From Mucilaginibacter sp. JRF (GTDB taxonomy: Bacteria > Bacteroidota > Bacteroidia > Sphingobacteriales > Sphingobacteriaceae), in contig NZ_JADFBY010000005.1 of assembly GCF_015223065.1 (NCBI RefSeq), positions 1 to 64,000 on the forward strand: a stretch of 64,000 nucleotides of DNA, given 5' to 3'. Shown here piece by piece: positions 1 to 6,802 of the stretch. A program made the translations under genes and the position numbers. The number at the start of each line of letters is the position of its first letter. Position 1 is the stretch's first letter. The notes beneath the pieces were generated by a model. That model had not been told where the DNA came from. It made no database searches and worked only from the letters and a program-made list of their open reading frames with translations.

Positions 1-78
1 GGGGGGGATGGTGTAAAATATTTCTGCTTTTCGTTCGTCATCGGCATTATAAATGCGCTTATAATTTGGCGCTAACAT
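1..78 (-). CDS. Possible 5' end of a divergent gene cut by the window edge
   Basis: Reading leftward from an ATG at 78-76 there are 26 open codons with no stop before the window edge, beginning MLAPNYKRIYNADDERKA. The composition looks like protein, with a charged helical stretch. Only 8 bp separate this ATG from the ATG of the monooxygenase at 87 on the other strand, so the two would be tightly divergent with overlapping control regions. I do not recognise a family from 26 residues. It could be chance open frame. Confidence 0.3.
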   Translation of the reverse strand, partial: MLAPNYKRIYNADDERKAEIFYTIPP

Positions 79-86
79 AATGAGCC

Positions 87-1250
87 ATGACCATAGATAA
101 TAAACAAATAGCCATAATAGGCGGCGGCCCCGGCGGGCTTACCCTTGCCCGCTTGCTGCAATTAAAGGGAGCCGACGTAAAGGTTTACGAACGCGATACC
201 GACAGGCATGCCCGCCAGCAAGGGGCAACGCTCGATCTGCACGACGAATCGGGATTGAAAGCCCTTCGCCATGCCGGGCTAATAGATGAGTTCAAAAAAC
301 ATTATCGCCCGGGGGCTGATAAACTGATCGTAACGGATAAGGATCTGAATACACGATACACTGACCACGACGGAAGACCCGAAGGAGGGTTTGGTCAGGA
401 ACACTTCAGGCCGGAGATAGACCGCGGACCGCTGCGCGATATCTTGATCAACAGCCTGGCCGAAGGTACCATTGAATGGAACAGTCAATATTCATCAGCA
501 CAAAGAATAAATGGCCGCTGGAGAATCCAATTTAAAAACGGAAAAACCACTTATGCGAATATTGTCATAGCTGCTGATGGGGCTAACTCGGCATTAAGGC
601 ATCTGGTAAGTGATATAAAACCCATTTACTCAAACGTTACTGTAGTTGAGGGCAATATTTACAATGCCGCTGTAAATGCACCTGTATTGAATGAGATGGT
701 GAAAGGCGGTAAAATATTTGCCCTCGGCGGTGAAAAAACAATTGTACTGAGTGCCAAGGGCGATGGCGCACTATCATTTTATACCGGCACCCGCGAGGCG
801 GAAGATTGGTTAACCAAAATCGCTATCGACTTTAAAGATAGAAACAGTGTATTCACATGGTTTAAAACCCGCTTTGCCGACTGGAGCCCGCAATGGCATG
901 AACTGTTCGCTACGGATGATATGTATGTGGTGCCGCGGCCTATGTATCATTACCCGACCGATCAGCATTGGGAAGCACAGCCTGATATTACCCTGTTAGG
1001 CGATGCCGCCCACCGCATGCCGCCTTATGCCGGTGAAGGGGTGAACATGGCCATGCTGGATGCCCTTGAACTGGTCGAGGCATTAATCAACCCCGAATAT
1101 AGCAGCGTACAACAAGCCATAGCCGCTTACGAAAAGCAAATGCTTGCCCGTGCCGCCGAAGTTACCGCCATCACCCTCGAACAAACCGAAGCCATGCACA
1201 GCCCCGGCGCGCTTGAGCATGTGCTCAACTTGTGGAACGGCGCGGAATGA
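87..1250 (+). CDS. FAD-dependent monooxygenase, TetX-like
   Basis: Class A flavoprotein monooxygenase of 387 residues, expected to hydroxylate a small organic substrate with NAD(P)H and O2 in the cytoplasm. The N-terminal Rossmann dinucleotide motif GGGPGG is at residues 12-17, followed by a TetX-like YERDTDRHARQQGATLDLH stretch. The second FAD motif GDAAHRMPP lies near residue 305. Length and layout match TetX and its relatives. Aligned by eye, however, residues that TetX uses to hold tetracycline (Gln192, Arg213, His234, Gly236) appear as Glu, Lys, Ser and Tyr, so a drug-inactivating role is not supported. It converges with a dienelactone hydrolase that starts directly after its stop, which could fit breakdown of an aromatic or lactone compound. 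Confidence 0.85.
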   Translation: MTIDNKQIAIIGGGPGGLTLARLLQLKGADVKVYERDTDRHARQQGATLDLHDESGLKALRHAGLIDEFKKHYRPGADKLIVTDKDLNTRYTDHDGRPEGGFGQEHFRPEIDRGPLRDILINSLAEGTIEWNSQYSSAQRINGRWRIQFKNGKTTYANIVIAADGANSALRHLVSDIKPIYSNVTVVEGNIYNAAVNAPVLNEMVKGGKIFALGGEKTIVLSAKGDGALSFYTGTREAEDWLTKIAIDFKDRNSVFTWFKTRFADWSPQWHELFATDDMYVVPRPMYHYPTDQHWEAQPDITLLGDAAHRMPPYAGEGVNMAMLDALELVEALINPEYSSVQQAIAAYEKQMLARAAEVTAITLEQTEAMHSPGALEHVLNLWNGAE

Positions 1251-2144
1251 TCAGGCCAAATTCTGTGTAAAAAATTCGATGGTGCGTTTCCAGGCCAGTT
1301 CGGCGGCGGCTTTATCGTAACGTGGGGTGGTATCGTTATGGAAACCGTGGTTCACATTCTCGTAAATAAAGGCCTGATACTTTTTGTTGTTGGCTTTTAG
1401 GGCTGCCTCGTAAGCGGGCCAGCCTTCGGTTATGCGGGTATCCAGCGAGGCATAGTGCAACATTAACGGCGATTTTATTTTAGGCACATCCGCTGCATCA
1501 GGTTGGGCACCGTAAAAAGGTACCGATGCCGCCAGGGTAGGTACCCGTACGGCCATGGTGTTGGCAATACCGCCGCCAAAGCAAAAACCTACAACGCCAA
1601 CTTTGCCGTTGCAATCCTTATGGTTTTTGAGGTATTCGTACGCGGCTATAAAATCTTCTTCCATTTCGCCTTTGTCGCGCTTGCTTTGCAGGGCACGGCC
1701 ATCATCGTCATTACCGGGATAACCGCCAAGCGGGGTAAGCGCATCGGGCGCTAATGATACAAAACCGGCCAGCGCGGCACGGCGTGCCACATCCTCAATA
1801 TAAGGGTTAAGGCCACGGTTTTCGTGCACTACTATGATGCCGCCCAGTTTCTTTTTAGCATCAACAGGTTTTGATAGCAGGCCTTTTATGGTACCGCCAC
1901 CTTTTGGCGAGGGGTAATTAATATATTCTGATTTCAGTCTTTTGTCGTCTGCTTTGATCTGCACATTGCCCTTATAATCGGGCATCAAAAAACTCATTAA
2001 TGAGGTTACCGTTAACCCGCCTACCGCGTACAGCGACAGCTTTTGCATAAAAGCGCGCCTGTCTAACCGATTATGGGCATAATCATCATACAGATCAAAT
2101 ACCTCCTGCTTAATATCCTCTTTGTTGATTTGGCTCATGTTCAA
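1251..2144 (-). CDS. Dienelactone hydrolase family protein, exported
   Basis: Alpha/beta hydrolase of the dienelactone hydrolase family, 297 residues. The nucleophile is the Cys in GFCFGGG near residue 188; an Asp in the ASLDTR stretch and a His in NHGFHND complete the Cys-Asp-His triad known for the family. Residues 1-26 are charged and precede DRRAFMQKL followed by a hydrophobic segment, which resembles a twin-arginine (Tat) signal or membrane anchor, so the enzyme probably works in the periplasm. It is the last gene of a minus-strand run with the two genes at 2151 and 2586 (6-bp gap to the first). The natural substrate cannot be read from the sequence. Confidence 0.85.
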   Translation of the reverse strand: MNMSQINKEDIKQEVFDLYDDYAHNRLDRRAFMQKLSLYAVGGLTVTSLMSFLMPDYKGNVQIKADDKRLKSEYINYPSPKGGGTIKGLLSKPVDAKKKLGGIIVVHENRGLNPYIEDVARRAALAGFVSLAPDALTPLGGYPGNDDDGRALQSKRDKGEMEEDFIAAYEYLKNHKDCNGKVGVVGFCFGGGIANTMAVRVPTLAASVPFYGAQPDAADVPKIKSPLMLHYASLDTRITEGWPAYEAALKANNKKYQAFIYENVNHGFHNDTTPRYDKAAAELAWKRTIEFFTQNLA

Positions 2145-2150
2145 TAGGTT

Positions 2151-2585
2151 TTACTCAAATGTAGCTTTATCTGGTAATGTGAAAGTGTAACAGTTTTGAT
2201 GGTGAGAATGTTTATCGGAGCTATTTATCAGCCGGAACATCATAACCTCGCATTCGGCAATAATATTGGCACCTTCCCGAAAAAATCCTGTTGTACCGAT
2301 CTGTATTTTCTCTTGATGAAATGGAATGCTCTCAGGATTCATGATCCACATTAAGGCCGTTCCTGCGGAGGGAACAGGTATATCAGCGTTTAATATGATA
2401 TTTCTATGTTCATCTTCAAATTCAGGCCAGATCATGAACAGGCTATTGCCTTCATCGTATGAAAAATCACAACGTATACCCTGATAGGGTAAAGACTTAC
2501 GCCCGCCCTCTACCTCGCTTTTAAAGCGATATTTTACACGGAAATTTGGGATGCGACCCAATCTTGCCTGATAAGGGGTGTGCAT
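2151..2585 (-). CDS. Small protein resembling EF-Tu domain III
   Basis: Stand-alone protein of 144 residues without signal peptide or membrane segment. The stretch SEVEGGRKSLPYQGIRCDF resembles the start of the third beta-barrel domain of elongation factor Tu, whose pattern is Glu-Gly-Gly-Arg, a Pro, Gly-x-Arg, then an aromatic strand. A second match is REGANIIAECEV near the end, comparable to the closing strand of EF-Tu (REGGRTVGAGVV). There is no GTPase domain. Its ATG follows the stop codon of the upstream DUF1349 gene with no gap, so the two are translationally linked. I would annotate it as an EF-Tu-barrel-like hypothetical protein; the function is unknown. Confidence 0.65.
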   Translation of the reverse strand: MHTPYQARLGRIPNFRVKYRFKSEVEGGRKSLPYQGIRCDFSYDEGNSLFMIWPEFEDEHRNIILNADIPVPSAGTALMWIMNPESIPFHQEKIQIGTTGFFREGANIIAECEVMMFRLINSSDKHSHHQNCYTFTLPDKATFE

Positions 2586-3239
2586 TTACTCTCCCTTATT
2601 CTTCTTCAACCACTCCAGCCTGCGCTGATCGGGCAGGTGCTTCACCTTAAAATTCTCGAAACGGGCCTCAAAGCCGTTGCCATCCGGACTGGCAGCCATC
2701 AAGCCTATGGTTACGGGATGATTATCCTGCAAATGCGCATTGCGCGACATGATGTAGGTTTTATCATCAAACGAGTAAAATATCTCCAGGGCATCTAACC
2801 GGCGCACTACTTTTATCCAGATGAATGGCGGCACCTTGTCAAGCGGGGTAACGCTCCAATCGCTGGTGTGGTGGGTAACTACGCTGCTTACATTCAGCTT
2901 GCCATCAACAAACTCAACACCGGTTTTAATATAGTTTTCGTGGTCGGTACGTATCATCATGCCCATTTGGTCAAACCGGGCTTTGTAGGCGCCAACCAGT
3001 TTTACCTTGGCCTCAAACTCGCCGCCGTAAGTGGTGTACAGGTAGGGGGCATCATCAACGGTAAAGCCATAGTGCGATATGCGCCAGTAATCGCTTTGTG
3101 GCGTTACCTGCATTATCAGGCTGTTGTTTTTTATTTCCCACTTTTCGGGCTCATTGAACCACTGCATTTTTTCGAGGGTTTGCGCCTGGGCGTTGTACAT
3201 AAAACCCGCGGCAAGCAGGCTAAGTAATAGTTTTTTCAT
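2586..3239 (-). CDS. DUF1349 family secreted protein (concanavalin A-like fold)
   Basis: Secreted protein of 217 residues. A cleavable signal peptide spans about residues 1-19 (MKKLLLSLLAAGFMYNAQAQ). The remainder matches the DUF1349 family, a beta-sandwich fold related to lectin/glucanase domains: the key stretches are MQWFNEPEKWEIKNNSL near the mature N-terminus, FEAKVKL and FDQMGMMIRTDHENYIKTG in the middle, and the SPDGNGFEARFENFKV end. The family usually binds carbohydrate or has unknown activity; no catalytic residues can be named. It is the first gene of the minus-strand run with the EF-Tu-like protein and dienelactone hydrolase. Confidence 0.8.
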   Translation of the reverse strand: MKKLLLSLLAAGFMYNAQAQTLEKMQWFNEPEKWEIKNNSLIMQVTPQSDYWRISHYGFTVDDAPYLYTTYGGEFEAKVKLVGAYKARFDQMGMMIRTDHENYIKTGVEFVDGKLNVSSVVTHHTSDWSVTPLDKVPPFIWIKVVRRLDALEIFYSFDDKTYIMSRNAHLQDNHPVTIGLMAASPDGNGFEARFENFKVKHLPDQRRLEWLKKNKGE

Positions 3240-3338
3240 TACGATGTAATTGGTTACGGCGCAAATATGGGCATCAAAAACTATTGTTTAAGCATTAGGT
3301 TTATTTTAGCGGTATTATTGTTATAAAATTTGCCTAAA

Positions 3339-4115
3339 ATGAAGATAGCAACCTATAATGTGAACGGCGTTAACGGCCGCCTGCCGGTGCTACTGCGCTG
3401 GCTCAACGAGAGCGCGCCCGATGTGGTTTGTTTGCAGGAGTTAAAAGCCCCGCAGGAGAAATTCCCGGAGCAGGCCATTGCCGATGCCGGTTACAATGCT
3501 ATATGGCACGGCCAAAAAAGCTGGAACGGGGTAGCCATTTTGAGCAAAGGCATGGATATAACCGAGATAACCCGTGTACTGCCCGGCGACCCGGAAGATA
3601 CCCACAGCCGCTACATTGAGGCCGAAGTAAACGGCTTGACCATTGGCTGCCTGTACCTGCCCAACGGCAACCCGGCGCCCGGCCCCAAGTTCGATTATAA
3701 GCTGAGCTGGTTTGAACGCTTTACCCTGCATGCCGCCGAACTGCTGGCCTCAAAAAAGCCGGTAATACTAACGGGCGATTATAACGTGATGCCTACCGAG
3801 CTGGATGTTTATAAACCCGAACGCTGGGTAGAGGATGCGCTGTTTAGGCCGGAAACACGGGCGGCCTTTAAAAAACTTGTTGACCAGGGGTGGACGGATG
3901 CCCTGCGCAAACTATACGCCGATGAGGTGATCTATACCTTTTGGGATTATTTTCGCGATGCTTACGGGCGAAATGCCGGACTGCGTATAGATCATTTTTT
4001 GCTGAGTCCGCAGGTGGAGGGCAGGCTGGCCGCCGCCGGTGTTGATAAGCAGGTGCGCGGCTGGGAAAAAACCAGCGACCATGCCCCGGTTTGGATAGAT
4101 CTAAAAGATAAATAA
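3339..4115 (+). CDS. xth: Exodeoxyribonuclease III
   Basis: AP endonuclease / 3'-5' exonuclease of the ExoIII (EEP) family, acting on abasic sites and blocked 3' ends in base-excision repair. It begins MKIATYNVNGVNGRLP; the metal-binding Glu is in LQELKAP, the catalytic block TGDYNVMPTELDVY lies in the middle, and the closing TSDHAPVW carries the catalytic Asp-His pair. Length of about 258 residues is normal. An in-frame TTG at 3330 precedes the ATG at 3339, and I prefer the ATG because MKIATYN is the family's usual start. A TAAAATTTG sequence ends only 6 bp before the ATG, so the transcript may have almost no leader. The gene ends in a terminator shared with lepB. Confidence 0.93.
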   Translation: MKIATYNVNGVNGRLPVLLRWLNESAPDVVCLQELKAPQEKFPEQAIADAGYNAIWHGQKSWNGVAILSKGMDITEITRVLPGDPEDTHSRYIEAEVNGLTIGCLYLPNGNPAPGPKFDYKLSWFERFTLHAAELLASKKPVILTGDYNVMPTELDVYKPERWVEDALFRPETRAAFKKLVDQGWTDALRKLYADEVIYTFWDYFRDAYGRNAGLRIDHFLLSPQVEGRLAAAGVDKQVRGWEKTSDHAPVWIDLKDK

Positions 4116-4120
4116 AACAC

Positions 4121-4149
4121 GAAAGCCCTTGCACAACACAAGGGCTTTC
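4121..4149. terminator. Bidirectional terminator between xth and lepB
   Basis: Perfect 11-bp stem, GAAAGCCCTTG (4121-4131) with CAAGGGCTTTC (4139-4149), and a 7-nt loop. It sits between two convergent genes, with an A-rich stretch on the left and a T/A-rich stretch on the right, so it can serve both strands. Confidence 0.8.
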
Positions 4150-4178
4150 ATATTTATATATAAAATAGGGATAGTACT

Positions 4179-5279
4179 TTATTCAATGCTACGCAGCACA
4201 CGGTTCCAGCGTATCTTATTGAGTGGGCCTTTGGTGCTATCAATACTCATAAAGGTTAGCACAGCCTTGCCCACCACGTGATCCTCTGGCACAAAGCCCC
4301 AGTACCGTGAATCTTCGGAGTTGTGGCGGTTATCGCCCATCATCCAGTAGTAATTCATTTTAAAGGTGTAGCTGTCGGCTTTTTTGTTGTTGATGTAGTA
4401 GCTGCCGTTCTCTTTCTTGATGGTATTATGCTCAAACAAGGTAATGTTACGGCTGTACAAAGCGGCGGTTGAATCATTAAGCGGAATGGTCATGCCGCGT
4501 TTTGGTACCGTGATGGGGCCGTAATTATCCTGGTTCCAGCTAAATAGTTCGCTTTGCGGAAAAACGGTCAGATCCTGCTGACCTTTAGGCTCAATAACCG
4601 GGGTGATGGATTTTATGTTCGATAAACCTTTCAGCTGATCAAAACTATCCGTAGGGATGATCATCACATAATCGTTAACGTTCAGCTGACCGCGCACTTC
4701 AACATTAAGGTCTTTCAATAATTCGGGATTGATATCACTGCCATTGGTACTTACCAGCCATGATGTTTGTGCTTTGGGGGCATTCTTTAATTCCTTACCG
4801 TTCACCATTACTTTAGTATCAACAATGCTCAGCACATCGCCGGGAGTGCCAACGCAGCGTTTAATGTAATGCACGCGCATATCAACCGGATCTTTAGGTG
4901 TGCCGCCCGGGTAGTTGAACACCACAATGTCGCCGCGTTTTACTTCAGATAATCCGGGCAGGCGGAAGTAGGGGAGCTTGATGGCATCCCAATAGGTTTT
5001 AATATTGGCCGAGGTAACATGCGATTCCAGGAAAGGAATACCCAGCGGCGTGTTAGGCATGCGTGCGCCATAGCTCAGCTTGCTTACAAACAGGTAGTCG
5101 CCCGTCATTTCGGTACCTTCCATTGAGCCGGAAGGAATGGCATAGGCCGAAAACAGCAGACCACGCACCACGGTTGATACCACCAGGGCAAACACAATGG
5201 CATCGAGCCACTCGCGGGCCTTGCTTTTCTTTTTAACCGGAACCTCTTGTTTTTTGCGCGAAAATAAGTTCAGCTTCAT
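4179..5279 (-). CDS. lepB: Signal peptidase I
   Basis: Membrane-bound serine protease (family S26) that cleaves signal peptides from exported proteins. One N-terminal membrane segment (about residues 26-46) leads into AIPSGSMEGT with the catalytic Ser near residue 52; the catalytic Lys is in HYIKRCVGTPGD near residue 140; box E is GDNRHNSEDSRYWGFVP near the end. At 366 residues it is longer than the E. coli enzyme because of an insertion of roughly 100 residues after the Lys box, a common feature of Bacteroidetes. The basic N-terminus (KKKSKAREW) faces the cytoplasm. It has its own transcription unit, separated from the upstream membrane protein by about 80 bp. Confidence 0.93.
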   Translation of the reverse strand: MKLNLFSRKKQEVPVKKKSKAREWLDAIVFALVVSTVVRGLLFSAYAIPSGSMEGTEMTGDYLFVSKLSYGARMPNTPLGIPFLESHVTSANIKTYWDAIKLPYFRLPGLSEVKRGDIVVFNYPGGTPKDPVDMRVHYIKRCVGTPGDVLSIVDTKVMVNGKELKNAPKAQTSWLVSTNGSDINPELLKDLNVEVRGQLNVNDYVMIIPTDSFDQLKGLSNIKSITPVIEPKGQQDLTVFPQSELFSWNQDNYGPITVPKRGMTIPLNDSTAALYSRNITLFEHNTIKKENGSYYINNKKADSYTFKMNYYWMMGDNRHNSEDSRYWGFVPEDHVVGKAVLTFMSIDSTKGPLNKIRWNRVLRSIE

Positions 5280-5359
5280 GCGGATAGCAGATTAAATGTT
5301 AGCGTTATAACGATAACATTTTGACGGCGTTAGGCTTGGGTTGTTACAAAGGAGTGGAT

Positions 5360-5523
5360 TTATTTTGCAATATCAAACCAGGGAATATTAAGCAAGCCTT
5401 TGTAATAGTAAACAGATACAGTGTCATTGATCTCAACCTCTGAATAAAAGTACAGTTTTACCGAATTTTTATCAATTTGCTTTTGCGGGCCCCATGCGCT
5501 TAAAGTAAGATAATAGCTTGTTG
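5360..5523 (-). pseudogene. Displaced C-terminal tail of the membrane protein (other frame)
   Basis: On the minus strand, the frame shifted by one base relative to the gene at 5500-6522 reads KTTSYYLTLSAWGPQK, continues with an alternating polar/hydrophobic beta-strand pattern (VKLYFYSEVEINDTVSVYYY) and ends GLLNIPWFDIAK at a TAA at 5362-5360. It contains no stop over more than 50 codons and joins smoothly to LDKRISKG of the upstream frame, so it is the natural extracytoplasmic tail of that protein rather than a separate gene. Confidence 0.7.
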
Positions 5524-6522
5524 TTTTCCTTTTGATATTCTCTTGTCCAATACTTCGGCCTTGTAGGTTTGTGGTATTGATTTATCGAAAGTGCAATTGA
5601 TAATGAGCACATCAACTACACAATAGCCAAAAAGATATACAGCTATCATTAAAGTGTTAGCAATGTTTGCGTAACCACTAAAATTAAATTCTTTGCTACC
5701 AATAAAAGTTATGGTGGCTAAAACTACAAACGCCGCGATAGTAAAAGTCCACATATTTTGAAATGAAAATATATGATAGTCAGAGAAGCAGCGTAATGCT
5801 AATGCAAACAGTGGAGCTATGAAGGCTAATGAAAGGTTAGGGTTAGCTGAATTTTTACTTGAGTCAACCCTGATCAGTCCGCGGCTACGTTTTATAACCA
5901 ATAATATAACTACAGGGAATATCATGTTTACCACAAGAGAATTTGTATCAGGATAAAAACCCACCCATAAAGCCAAAATAATACTTGCCACACTAAGTAT
6001 ATTACATAGTTTTTTAGCGTTCTTTAAATTTTGCGCAGCTTCTTCGGGCGTTAAGCCATAATCGTTGTTATAAATAATATCTTCCTCTGATTGATGTTGA
6101 TCGCGCAGATCAAGATCAGTAAAATTAGCACGCAGTAAACTCAAAACTTTCGATTTTCCGATATATGTTGATAGTTTAATTACTGGTTTTTGTGTTTGGG
6201 CAGATACAATGGAAATATAATTGTTATCCACATGATAACCTTCGATATCACTAAACAATACTTCTTTTTGTGAAAATACCTTTACATGGATAAATCGGTC
6301 AGGTTCAACAATAAGCTTTTCCTTAAACACAAGTAAAAGGCAGTATGCAAAAAACAATATTCCTGCCGATCCAAAAAGCACTCCGAAAATACCTGCTTTC
6401 TCGGTAAATCCAGCATAAATGAGCCAGCCAAAAAGGGCTGATAAAAGTAATGCGCCTACGGTGAAAAATATTTTCCAACCATTGGAGTAAGATATCTCTG
6501 TTTGATAAGGTTGGTTGTACAT
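5500..6522 (-). CDS. Multi-pass membrane protein of unknown function, 3' end frameshifted
   Basis: Unrecognised membrane protein of 340 residues in this frame. Two membrane segments lie near residues 15-65 (WKIFFTVGALLLSALFGWL and the next hydrophobic run), followed by a beta-rich soluble part (EPDRFIHVKVFSQKEVLFSDIEG) that looks like a bacterial PH-type domain, then at least four further membrane segments. The annotated end KGKQQAIILL is almost certainly wrong: a one-base shift in the A-run of GGAAAAC (plus-strand T-run 5524-5527) opens a frame that continues for about 53 codons to a stop at 5360. The gene is either mutated, subject to slippage, or carries a sequencing error. Confidence 0.75.
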   Translation of the reverse strand: MYNQPYQTEISYSNGWKIFFTVGALLLSALFGWLIYAGFTEKAGIFGVLFGSAGILFFAYCLLLVFKEKLIVEPDRFIHVKVFSQKEVLFSDIEGYHVDNNYISIVSAQTQKPVIKLSTYIGKSKVLSLLRANFTDLDLRDQHQSEEDIIYNNDYGLTPEEAAQNLKNAKKLCNILSVASIILALWVGFYPDTNSLVVNMIFPVVILLVIKRSRGLIRVDSSKNSANPNLSLAFIAPLFALALRCFSDYHIFSFQNMWTFTIAAFVVLATITFIGSKEFNFSGYANIANTLMIAVYLFGYCVVDVLIINCTFDKSIPQTYKAEVLDKRISKGKQQAIILL

Positions 6523-6802
6523 TATAATTTATATAGATCTCAAAAATAACATGTGCAGGCAAATGCGGAAAATAAAAAATTAAATTATTGTCTACTAAAT
6601 CCATAGATATAATAATAATTATTATTATCATTGCAAATAATATTGCAACAATCACTAAATGAAACAATTTTTACACGCCAACCACCTTGTTAAATATTTT
6701 GCCACCTCGCGTAAAGGCTGTATGTGTTGTTGTTGATGCCGGCTCACTCATCGCATTAATTAACGATCACACTATCACATACTATAACCACCATATTTTA
6801 TA
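6523..6802. other. AT-rich intergenic region with palindromes
   Basis: Divergent spacer of 280 bp between the membrane protein and the TonB receptor. It has a perfect 20-bp AT palindrome at 6609-6628 (ATAATAATAATTATTATTAT) and two copies of the self-complementary hexamer TTGCAA at 6631-6636 and 6643-6648. No full -33/-7 promoter pair and no coding sequence could be made out. It presumably holds the promoters of both flanking genes. Confidence 0.4.

Noticed and set aside
87..1250. Tetracycline resistance gene tet(X)
   Set aside because: The family match is good, but the positions that contact tetracycline in TetX appear replaced, and no resistance or mobile context is nearby.
6609..6648. AT palindrome and TTGCAA pair as an operator for the TonB receptor
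   Set aside because: AT-rich palindromes arise by chance in such spacers and no regulator gene is adjacent; only noted in the spacer entry.
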